A program made the translations under genes and the position numbers. Below the pieces are notes generated by a model. The model saw nothing but the letters and a program-made list of their open reading frames with translations, was not told the origin of the DNA and did no database searches. Shown in pieces: positions 21,634-28,151 of a DNA stretch of 64,000 bases (its first letter is position 1; every line of letters begins with the position of its first letter). Origin of the DNA: an uncultured Sphingomonadaceae bacterium (GTDB lineage Bacteria > Pseudomonadota > Alphaproteobacteria > Sphingomonadales > Sphingomonadaceae); the NCBI GenBank assembly GCA_903871605.1, contig CAIQHF010000051.1:1-64000 (forward strand). The letters are read 5' to 3'.

Positions 21634-21950
21634 CGATCCTCCTCCAGCACGAGCGTCAGCCGGTCGGGCAGCGCGGGATCGGCCTCGACCAGGCGCACCG
21701 CGAAATAGGCGCCGCGCCACTGCAGCCGGTCGCCCGGCACGATGTCGGTGGTGCGCAGGCTCGCCTGCCAGCGCGGGGCGGCGCCCGGCCGGTCGCCCTG
21801 CCCCCAGGCGGCGGGCGCGATCGGGGCGAGCGCCGCCCACACCTGCGCGAGCGTCGCCCATCGGCCGTCGGCGCCGCCGAGATCGTCGCGGTCGGCTTGG
21901 CGGCGCTGGACGAACACGCGCTGCGTGAGCCCGCCGGCGAACTCGCTCAT
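21630..21950 (-). CDS. GTA head-tail adaptor/stopper (gp7)
   Basis: A 106-residue head closure protein of the SPP1 gp16/HK97-type adaptor family. The pattern LTQRVFVQRRQADRDDLGGADGRWATLAQVWAAL and GDRLQWRGAYFAVR is typical of RcGTA g7. It overlaps the connector gene stop by four bases. Confidence 0.88.
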   Translation of the reverse strand: MSEFAGGLTQRVFVQRRQADRDDLGGADGRWATLAQVWAALAPIAPAAWGQGDRPGAAPRWQASLRTTDIVPGDRLQWRGAYFAVRLVEADPALPDRLTLVLEEDR

Positions 21951-22483
21951 GTCAGCCGCATCCGCCGCCACGGCCGCCACAGCGCGGCCACCGCCGCCGG
22001 GGGCCCGGCGTCGTCCGACGCGTCGCGGTGCGCGAAGAGATGCGCGACCAGGCGCACAATCCCCTGGCGCAGCGGCTCGGGCAGCGACGGCCAGTCGGCG
22101 GCGAGCCCGGCATGATAGCCGACCAGCAGCCGCGCGGCAGCGACCGGGCGCGTCAGCCGCACCCAGCCGTCGCCGCTCGATTCGATGTCGATCGCATAGC
22201 CGTCGACCGGCAGCGTCGCGACGACGCCCGCCGGATCGAGCGTCGACACCGAGACGATCGCGCCGACCGGCGTCGCGGGAAGCCGCTGCCATTCGGGGCT
22301 GGTCGCCGGCAGCGTGTCGCTGCGATCGGCGACGAACAGGGCGAGACCGGTGAAGCGCTCGCACAGCGCGAGCCCGGTGCCGACCAGCAGGCCGAGCACC
22401 GCATCCTCGTCGGCGGTGTCGAGCCGGAGATAGGCCTTGGCGTCGGCGAGTGCCGCGGCGGCGATATCGGGGGCGACGCTCAT
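21947..22483 (-). CDS. GTA head-tail connector (gp6)
   Basis: A 178-residue gp6-like connector/adaptor. The N-terminus has ALADAKAYLRLDTADEDAVLGLLVGTGLALCERFTGLAL, the family's helical core, and the C-terminal part has PLRQGIVRLVAHLFAHRD. It links portal and stopper. The ATG at 22483 is separated from the capsid gene by a 183-bp repeat-rich gap. Confidence 0.88.
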   Translation of the reverse strand: MSVAPDIAAAALADAKAYLRLDTADEDAVLGLLVGTGLALCERFTGLALFVADRSDTLPATSPEWQRLPATPVGAIVSVSTLDPAGVVATLPVDGYAIDIESSGDGWVRLTRPVAAARLLVGYHAGLAADWPSLPEPLRQGIVRLVAHLFAHRDASDDAGPPAAVAALWRPWRRMRLT

Positions 22484-22537
22484 CGCGCGGCACCGATCGG
22501 GGATGGGAAGCGTCGCATGGCGGGCTCCTGCTGGAAG

Positions 22538-22654
22538 GGAAAGCCCTCTCCCCCCCGGGAGAGGGTTGGGTGAGGGGCTCCCACCCCAAAGCTGGGACGC
22601 GACGCTGCCGCGTCGCTCCCCCTCACCCCAACCCTCTCCCCGCCGGGGAGAGGG
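22538..22654. repeat. Composite inverted repeat between GTA capsid and connector genes
   Basis: The stretch holds an imperfect inverted repeat (GGGAGAGGGTTGGGTGAGGGG near 22558 against CCCTCACCCCAACCCTCTCCC near 22620). Its right half, 22596..22654, is identical over 59 bases to 1..59. It also contains the palindrome GACGCTGCCGCGTC. A stem-loop here could protect the upstream capsid message or reduce read-through into the connector genes. Confidence 0.8.
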
Positions 22655-22666
22655 GGCCAAGCAGCC

Positions 22667-23824
22667 TCAGGCCGCCGAGAACTTCATCAGCTTGATCGCC
22701 TCCGAATTGGCGACGGTGCCGCCGATCCGCCGCGTCGCGTAGAAGTGGACGTAGGGCTTGGCGGTGAACGGATCGCGCAGGATCGCGGTCTCGCCGCGCT
22801 CGGCGATCAGATAGCCCGCTTTGAAGTTGCCGAATGCGATCGGCGTGGTGCCCGAGCCGATGTCGGGCATGTCCTCGGCCTCGACCACCGGATAGCCGAG
22901 CAGCGTGTCGGGCTGCCCCGACACCAACCCCGGCGCCCAGATGAACGCGCCCTCGGTCGTCTTCATCTTGCGGATGATCGCGAGCGTAAAACTGTTCATC
23001 ACGAACACCGCGCCCTGGCGATAGGGCGACCGCAGCGACTGAACGAGATCGATCAGTCTGTCCTCGGGCTCGGTCGCGGGGAAGTCGCCGTCAACGCCGG
23101 TCGCGAGATATTGCAGCGTCCCGAACGGGCGCACGCCGTCGTCCTGCGCGGTCCTGGGCGCCGTGAGGAAGCCCTTGGGCTTGTTGACGCCGTCGCCGTT
23201 GACGAAGGCGGCCCCCTCGGCGCGCGCGAACTCGGTCGCGATCTCGCTCGCCAGCCACGCCTCGACGTCGAACGCCGCGTCGTCGAGCATCGCCTGCGTT
23301 GCCGCCGGATTGGCGAAGAGGTCGCCCATCGCGGGCACGATCTCGGCGAAATTGGGCGTCGGCGTGTCGCCCCGCGCGGCGTTCTCGGCGGCCCAGCCCG
23401 AGCTGACCCCGCCCACCGTCACCAGCTTGCGATAGCCCGACGAGCCGACCTGGACGACGTTCGCGATGGCGCGGATCGGCGAGATGTCGGTGAGCGTCGT
23501 ATCGATCTGCGCGTCGATCTCCTGCGGCACGGCATAGCCGCCGGTCGCGTCGGCGGTGCCGTCGATCGCCTTGACCTCGACGCCGCCGGTCATGCCGTGG
23601 CGCAGATAGCGCTCGACGAACGGACGTTTCGCGCCGGTCGCGGCCTTGGCGCCATCGAGCGGCGCGCGTGCCGCCGCGACGGTCGCGCCGTCGAGCTTGG
23701 CCTTGAGATCGGCCATGCCGGCTTTCAGCGCGGCGATGTCCTCGGCGCCGGCGAAGCTGGCCTCGAGCGGATCGGTGTCCTGCTTGGTCTCGTACATCGG
23801 GGTCTCCTCGTGGATGTCGGTCAT
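22667..23824 (-). CDS. GTA major capsid protein, HK97 fold (gp5)
   Basis: A 385-residue phage major capsid protein. The N-terminal 100 or so residues are a helical scaffold-like region, and the mature domain begins around KRPFVERYLRHGMTGG. Typical HK97-family patches are VPQEIDAQIDTTLTDISPIRAIANVVQVGS and LLGYPVVEAEDMPDIGSGTTPIAFGNFKAGYLIAERG. The ATG at 23824 overlaps the protease TGA (TGATG), and a second ATG at 23797 has an equally good GAGGAGA site; the choice changes only nine residues. It should be the most abundant GTA protein. Confidence 0.93.
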   Translation of the reverse strand: MTDIHEETPMYETKQDTDPLEASFAGAEDIAALKAGMADLKAKLDGATVAAARAPLDGAKAATGAKRPFVERYLRHGMTGGVEVKAIDGTADATGGYAVPQEIDAQIDTTLTDISPIRAIANVVQVGSSGYRKLVTVGGVSSGWAAENAARGDTPTPNFAEIVPAMGDLFANPAATQAMLDDAAFDVEAWLASEIATEFARAEGAAFVNGDGVNKPKGFLTAPRTAQDDGVRPFGTLQYLATGVDGDFPATEPEDRLIDLVQSLRSPYRQGAVFVMNSFTLAIIRKMKTTEGAFIWAPGLVSGQPDTLLGYPVVEAEDMPDIGSGTTPIAFGNFKAGYLIAERGETAILRDPFTAKPYVHFYATRRIGGTVANSEAIKLMKFSAA

Positions 23825-24240
23825 CAATCTGTCTCCTCGTGGACGGCGTGCACGCGCGCGCCGGGCTGCATCGGAAAGGTCACCAGCGAGACCTCGACCA
23901 GATCGAGATCGGTGAGCTCGCGGCGCCCCGACCGGTGCTGCTTGGCGCGGACGCGGTAGCCGAAGCTCAGGCCGCCGACCGCGCCGTCGCGGAGCAGCGC
24001 CGCGGCATCGACCGCGGGCTTGGCGTGCGGGGTCAGCCGGCCGATCACGCGCAGCCCGCGCGAATCCTCGGCGATCTGCTCGATCCGGCCGATCGGCGCG
24101 CTCTGCTGGTGCTGCCAGAGCAGCGGCAGCCCCTTGGCGCCGGCCTCGACCGCGCGCGCGAAAGCGCCGCGGCGGATCACGTCGCCGCCGCGATCGACGG
24201 TGTCGAACAGCGCGGCATAGCCGGCGAAGCGGAGCGTCAT
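23824..24240 (-). CDS. GTA prohead protease, HK97 family (gp4)
   Basis: A 138-residue protease that matures the capsid. It begins FAGYAALFDTVDRGGDVIRRGAF, with the catalytic histidine in LPLLWQHQQ and the serine in GLSFGYRV, in the usual family order. It is somewhat short for the family but complete. The start lies directly after an inverted repeat. Confidence 0.9.
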   Translation of the reverse strand: MTLRFAGYAALFDTVDRGGDVIRRGAFARAVEAGAKGLPLLWQHQQSAPIGRIEQIAEDSRGLRVIGRLTPHAKPAVDAAALLRDGAVGGLSFGYRVRAKQHRSGRRELTDLDLVEVSLVTFPMQPGARVHAVHEETD

Positions 24241-24249
24241 GATCCACCT

Positions 24250-24326
24250 CCGTTCGTGCCGAGCGACGTCGAGGCACCAAGCGCCCCGCCTGCCACACGT
24301 CGCTCGACTTCGCTCGGGACGAACGG
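24250..24326. repeat. Inverted repeat between GTA protease and small membrane gene
   Basis: Arms 24250-24273 and 24303-24326 (24 bases) are reverse complements with two mismatches, the same family as 25966..26047. The spacer is 29 bases. The element contains reading frames ending in TSLGTNGG-like peptides that are artefacts of the repeat. Confidence 0.85.
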
Positions 24327-24343
24327 AGGAATGGCAGGCGCGC

Positions 24344-24664
24344 TCATCCCCGCACCAGCGCCACCAGCCCGAGCCGCACCGCGAGCCCCAGCATCAGTGC
24401 CGCGAGCGTCACGCGCACCACCCAGCCGACGACGACGTCGCGCGCGGTGCGTTTGGCGTCGCGCCAGGCCGAGAGCAGCTGCCGCAGCTCGCCGAGATCG
24501 ACGCGCGCGCCGGCGTCCGCGAGGCCAAGCCGCTCGAGCGCGCGCGCGGCGCCCAGCTCGCTCGCCTCCTCGGCGATCGCGCGGATGGTGAGCAGGTCGG
24601 CGCCTTCCTGGCGCCCCTGCGCGACCAGCCGCGCGAGCAGCGCGCTTTCGGTATCGGTGGTCAT
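24344..24664 (-). CDS. Small membrane protein of the GTA head module (DUF6127-like)
   Basis: A 106-residue protein, helical and charged at the N-terminus (TESALLARLVAQGRQEGADLLTIRAIAEEAS) with one C-terminal membrane segment (VGWVVRVTLAALMLGLAVRLGLVAL). It stands between portal and protease, the place of RcGTA g3.5, and resembles the DUF6127 family as I recall it. Flanking repeats isolate it from both neighbours. The function is unknown. Confidence 0.7.
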   Translation of the reverse strand: MTTDTESALLARLVAQGRQEGADLLTIRAIAEEASELGAARALERLGLADAGARVDLGELRQLLSAWRDAKRTARDVVVGWVVRVTLAALMLGLAVRLGLVALVRG

Positions 24665-24681
24665 TCAAACTGTCCTTCCAA

Positions 24682-24779
24682 GTTCCCCGGCGAAAGCCGG
24701 GGCCCAGGCCCGGAGCCTGTGGCAAGCGATGCGTCCGATACGATAGGTGGGGCCTGGGCCCCGGCGTTCGCCGGGGAAC
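24682..24779. repeat. Inverted repeat between GTA small membrane gene and portal
   Basis: Arms 24682-24710 and 24751-24779 (29 bases) are reverse complements with one mismatch. Each arm carries a nested hairpin, CCCCGGCGAAAGCCGGGG on the left. The same family recurs at 42837..42933 in the flagellar region. Confidence 0.9.
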
Positions 24780-24785
24780 GCGATG

Positions 24786-25925
24786 TCACCCCGCCCGCGG
24801 CCCGAACCCGAGCATCGCGCGCTTCTCGTCGTCGCTGAGGAAATCCGCGCTCGACACCTGCGACCACAAGGTCGTGCGGTCCGCCGCCAGCGCGGGGATC
24901 GCATCGAGGTCGATCGCGAGCCGCAAATCCGGCCACCACGCCGCCAGCGCGCCGCCCACCGCATCGACGATCTTGTCGGCGAGCGGCAGGATGGTCAGCC
25001 GCCACAGCGCGCGGTTGGCCTCGCTGTAATTGGCATAGGTGTTGTCGCCGGGGAGCCCGAGCAGCATCGGCGGCACCCCGAAGGCGAGCGCGATCTCGCG
25101 CGCCGCCGCCGCCTTCAGGTTGATGAAGTCCATGTCGGCGGGGGTGAGGCTGAGCGCCTGCCATTTGAGCCCACCCTCGAGCAGCATCGGCCGCCCCGCA
25201 TTGCCGCTGCCAGAGAAGCCCGCCTCCATCTCGGTCTTGAGCCGCTGGAACTGGTCGGGCGACAATGTCGCGCCGGGCTCGCCGGGATCGTAGACCAGCG
25301 CGCCGCTCGGCCTGGCGGCATTGTCGAGGAGCGCCTTGTTCCAGCGCGTCGCGGCGTTGTGGATCGCGACCGGGCCCGACGCCGCGCCGAGGCAGCCGAG
25401 CCCATATTGGTCGTCGAGCGGGTGCATCGTGCGGATGTGGACGAGGCCGGGCTTGCCGTCCGGCACTGCGACCGGAATGCGCAGCGCCTGCCCCGCGGCG
25501 CGATAGACATAGGCGGCGGGCCAGCCGCTCGCGTCGGGCTCGATCGCGACGCGCTCGGGGCGCAGCGCGAACAGCATCGCGGGCACGCCGTCGGCATCGC
25601 CGAGGATCTGCACATAGGCGTCGCCGTGGAGCAGCAGATGCGCCGCCACCGTCTCGATCAGCGGTTGGCCCATGCCCGCGAGCAGCGTCGCCACCGGCGC
25701 GTCGGCGGGCGTCACGTCGATGGTGACACCGCCCGCGCCTTCGGCGACGATCCGCACCGCGCGCTGCGCGACCGCATTGCCGAGATAGGCGGCGCGGACC
25801 TGCGCCTCATAGCCGCTCGGCCAGTCGCCCTGCGCGGGCCCGCCGATCCCGCCGAATGCGCCGAACCCGCGCGTCAACACCGGCCGCGCGCCGGAGCGCG
25901 CCGCCTTCCACCCGAAGAACCGCAT
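24786..25925 (-). CDS. GTA portal protein (gp3)
   Basis: A 379-residue phage portal protein of the HK97 type. It has AYLGNAVAQRAVRIVAEGAGGVTIDV near the N-terminus, the family block LLHGDAYVQILGD and PALLLGLPGDNTYANYSEANRALW (with M for A at the start). It forms the dodecameric DNA channel of the GTA head. The C-terminus has DFLSDDEKRAMLGF. It is bounded by repeats on both sides. Confidence 0.93.
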   Translation of the reverse strand: MRFFGWKAARSGARPVLTRGFGAFGGIGGPAQGDWPSGYEAQVRAAYLGNAVAQRAVRIVAEGAGGVTIDVTPADAPVATLLAGMGQPLIETVAAHLLLHGDAYVQILGDADGVPAMLFALRPERVAIEPDASGWPAAYVYRAAGQALRIPVAVPDGKPGLVHIRTMHPLDDQYGLGCLGAASGPVAIHNAATRWNKALLDNAARPSGALVYDPGEPGATLSPDQFQRLKTEMEAGFSGSGNAGRPMLLEGGLKWQALSLTPADMDFINLKAAAAREIALAFGVPPMLLGLPGDNTYANYSEANRALWRLTILPLADKIVDAVGGALAAWWPDLRLAIDLDAIPALAADRTTLWSQVSSADFLSDDEKRAMLGFGPRAG

Positions 25926-25965
25926 GGGAGTCTCCCGAAACTGAAATTGGCGCGAAGAAGTAAAT

Positions 25966-26047
25966 CCGTTCGTGCCGAGCGAAGTCGAGGCACCGCTCCG
26001 CGCGATGCGCCTGCGTCAGGTCCCTCGACTTCGCTCGGGACGAACGG
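25966..26047. repeat. Inverted repeat between GTA portal and terminase
   Basis: Arms 25966-25989 and 26024-26047 (24 bases) are reverse complements with one mismatch, sharing CCGTTCGTGCCGAGCG with the copy at 24250. It fills most of the 131-bp gap between terminase stop and portal start. Confidence 0.88.
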
Positions 26048-26056
26048 TCTTGTTTG

Positions 26057-27370
26057 TCAGAGCGCCCGCAGACCCGGCCGCCCGCTGCCCTTGAGCAGCA
26101 GCGCATGCACCGCCCACACCAGCGCGTCGGTCCGATCCGGCGAACGCCCCGGCCCGACATAGGACCCGTCGAGCAGCATCCCGGCCATCTCATCCTCGAG
26201 CGCGGGGAAGCCGCCGACATGGCGCACCCGACCGGTCTCGTAGAGCACCGCCACCGGCTCGGCGCGCGCCGATTTCCCCCGAGACGCGTGGACCAGCTTC
26301 ACCGGCAACGTGGCGGAGGCCGCGCGCAACACGCTCTCGACCATCGCGCCGCCATTGTTGGCCTCGGCGATCACACGGTCCGCGTCGTGCCGTTCGGCGG
26401 CGAGCGACACCGCGCGCGCCCAGCCCTCGGGGCCGAGCCCCTGGACACTGGCATCCTCGAGCACATAGCCGATCCCGTCCGCGCCCAGCGCGACCACGAC
26501 GATCCCACACGCGTCCGACGCCGCGCCCGCCCCCGCCGGCGGATCGACGCCGACCACGACGCGTGACCGATCGGGCGCCTGCCGCACCCGGCAACGCTCG
26601 ATCAGGTCGCGGGTCCACAGCGCGCCCTCGGCCTCCTCGATCAGCTCGCCGCCCAGCTCCTGCCGCCCGAGCCGCGTGCCGGCATAGGTCGCCGCCATCG
26701 CGTCCAGGAAATCGGCGGCGAGATGCTCACGATTGTCCTCGGTCCGCCCGCCCGTCACGGCGACATCGTCGCGCGCCACCAACATCCGCACCAGCGGCAC
26801 CGGGCGCGGCGTCGTCGTCGCGACGATCCGTGGCCGCTCGCCGAGCCGGAGGCCCATCGCGAGATTGTCCCACGTCTCGACCCCGTACGGCCACTTGGCG
26901 ATCTCGTCGCACCACGCGTGACTGTGCTGCGGCCCGCGCAGCCCTTCGGGTTCGCTCGCCGCGAACAACCGCGCGACCGCGCCCCCCGGCCAGCGCAACC
27001 GGCGCTGCGAGGGCTCCCACAGCGGGCGCGTCGAAGCCGGCGCGATCGCGAGCAGCCCGCTGTCGCCCTCCACCATCACCTGGCGCGCCTCCGCCATGGT
27101 CGCACCGACCAGCGCGATCCGCGCGCGGCCGTCGGCCTCGGCGATGCCACGCACCCATTCGGCGCCGCTGCGCGTCTTGCCGAAGCCGCGCCCCGCCATC
27201 AGCAGCCAGATGCGCCAGTCGCCCGGCGGGGGACGCTGTTCGTCGCGCGCCCAATATGTCCAGTCGGCGAGCACCGCCTCGATATCCTCGTCGTCGGTGT
27301 CGCGGATGAGTTGCGCGCGGCGCGCCGCGTCGAGGCTCGCCATGTCCGCGGCATTGAGCCGCTCAGCCAT
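26057..27370 (-). CDS. GTA large terminase subunit (gp2)
   Basis: A 437-residue DNA packaging motor. The Walker A motif is AGRGFGKT at residues 59-66, Walker B is HAWCDEIAKW near residue 154, and a coupling motif follows as VATTTPRPVP. The nuclease domain starts near residue 275 with VVGVDPPAGAG and has AEANNGGAMVES and DALVWAVH with acidic metal ligands. Length and motifs match RcGTA g2. It packages random host DNA in GTAs. Its start overlaps the small terminase gene by eight bases. Confidence 0.95.
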   Translation of the reverse strand: MAERLNAADMASLDAARRAQLIRDTDDEDIEAVLADWTYWARDEQRPPPGDWRIWLLMAGRGFGKTRSGAEWVRGIAEADGRARIALVGATMAEARQVMVEGDSGLLAIAPASTRPLWEPSQRRLRWPGGAVARLFAASEPEGLRGPQHSHAWCDEIAKWPYGVETWDNLAMGLRLGERPRIVATTTPRPVPLVRMLVARDDVAVTGGRTEDNREHLAADFLDAMAATYAGTRLGRQELGGELIEEAEGALWTRDLIERCRVRQAPDRSRVVVGVDPPAGAGAASDACGIVVVALGADGIGYVLEDASVQGLGPEGWARAVSLAAERHDADRVIAEANNGGAMVESVLRAASATLPVKLVHASRGKSARAEPVAVLYETGRVRHVGGFPALEDEMAGMLLDGSYVGPGRSPDRTDALVWAVHALLLKGSGRPGLRAL

Positions 27371-27818
27371 CGCCGCCCATCCGCTTGTTCATCTCGGACA
27401 GCTTGCGCGCCAGCCGCTCGCGCGCGCTACCGGCATTCGCCTCGCCGGAGCCCAGCACCGTCGCGCGGTGCGCATTGTAGAGCAATGTCTCCAGGCGCTC
27501 CGAATAGACGATCTTGTCCTCGACCCGCCCGTCCTTGTGCGTGATCGTGACCGGCGTGCCGTTGATCGCGCGATCCAGCATCGCGAGTTCGAGCCGGCCA
27601 TAGCCCTCGCGCAACGCGCGATCCCACGCCCGCGCGAACTCGGGCGACTTGCGGCGCTGGCGATAGGCGGTGCCCGGCGTCAGCAGCGCCGCGCGCTCGG
27701 AGGCGGCGACGTTGCTGCTCAGCGCCAGATGATCGAGGAACGCGATCTCGCGTTCGTTGCTCCAGCGCGACGACGGCGCCACGGCCTTGGTCTTGCTGGT
27801 CTTGGTGACAGCCGCCAT
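27363..27818 (-). CDS. GTA small terminase subunit (gp1-like)
   Basis: A 151-residue protein at the head of the cluster. It has a helix-turn-helix region (NEREIAFLDHLALSSNVAASERAALL), then RQRRKSPEFARAWDRALREGYGRLELAML and a basic C-terminal helix (RERLARKLSEMNKRMGG). In RcGTA the small terminase is encoded just before the large subunit and has weak DNA specificity. The ATG at 27818 follows GGGGGTGG; the longer frame to 27896 runs into the leader hairpin. Confidence 0.82.
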   Translation of the reverse strand: MAAVTKTSKTKAVAPSSRWSNEREIAFLDHLALSSNVAASERAALLTPGTAYRQRRKSPEFARAWDRALREGYGRLELAMLDRAINGTPVTITHKDGRVEDKIVYSERLETLLYNAHRATVLGSGEANAGSARERLARKLSEMNKRMGGDG

Positions 27819-27855
27819 TCCACCCCCCGGTGTACAGACACGCCGGACACGACAA

Positions 27856-27887
27856 GGGCCGGACACGGTGTCGCCACCGCCCGGCCC
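27856..27887 (-). promoter_or_regulatory. Leader hairpin before the GTA cluster
   Basis: On the minus strand a two-part stem forms from GGGCCGG with CCGGCCC and an inner CGGTG with CACCG around a four-base loop. It lies in the predicted 5' leader, about 38 bp before the small terminase ATG. It has no U tract, so it may be an mRNA structure or protein site rather than a terminator. Confidence 0.5.
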
Positions 27888-27912
27888 TCGACGCAATTTC
27901 TCAGCGTGCCTT

Positions 27913-27942
27913 GTGTATGGCAGATCAGCGGTTCGCTGTCAA
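27913..27942 (-). promoter_or_regulatory. Candidate sigma-70 promoter of the GTA cluster
   Basis: A perfect -35 box TTGACA (27942 to 27937) is followed after 18 bases by ATACAC (27918 to 27913) on the minus strand. It would start transcription near 27906, giving a leader of about 88 bases. In Rhodobacter the equivalent promoter depends on host regulators; no matching operator was recognised. Confidence 0.5.
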
Positions 27943-27979
27943 GCGAAAACATGCGTATTTGGTTACAAGCTCATCCTCC

Positions 27980-28142
27980 CCATCGCAGATGGGTAGGGGG
28001 ACCGCTCGCGCAGCGAGCGGTGGAGGGGAAAGGTTGCAGGCGCGGCGGACCAAGCGCCGCTCCACCGCCGGCTGCGCCGGTGGCAGATCCCCCTCCACCA
28101 CCGGCTTCGCCGGCGGCCCCCTCCTCCCGCTTCGCGCGGGGA
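27980..28142. repeat. Cluster of short hairpin repeats
   Basis: At least four nested palindromes occur in tandem: CCGCTCGCGCAGCGAGCGG, CACCGCCGGCTGCGCCGGTG, CCACCGGCTTCGCCGGCGG and TCCCGCTTCGCGCGGGGA, separated by GGTGGAGGGG or CCCCCTCCACC. This is a typical alphaproteobacterial dispersed element. It lies after the ABC-F stop and may end its transcript. Confidence 0.75.
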
Positions 28143-28151
28143 GGACGTTCG

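Larger units (their letters stand above)
27819..28151. other. 333-bp intergenic region upstream of the GTA cluster
   Basis: No gene is visible here. From right to left it holds the dense hairpin repeats at 27980..28142, a likely sigma-70 promoter reading left (27913..27942), and a 32-base hairpin in the GTA leader (27856..27887). The promoter and leader make this the probable control region of the whole GTA operon. Confidence 0.7.

Noticed and set aside
24237-24725. Long minus-strand frame overlapping the small GTA membrane gene
   Set aside because: It is arginine-rich, and its end is translated from the palindromic repeat; the 106-residue gene in another frame has a sensible membrane helix and GTA position.
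13012-27818. Interpretation as a normal prophage
   Set aside because: No integrase, att repeats, repressor, replication or lysis genes are visible inside, and gene order follows the GTA pattern exactly.
28000-28142. Tandem short repeats that might be a CRISPR array
   Set aside because: The units are hairpins of unequal length without regular spacers, and no cas gene is nearby.
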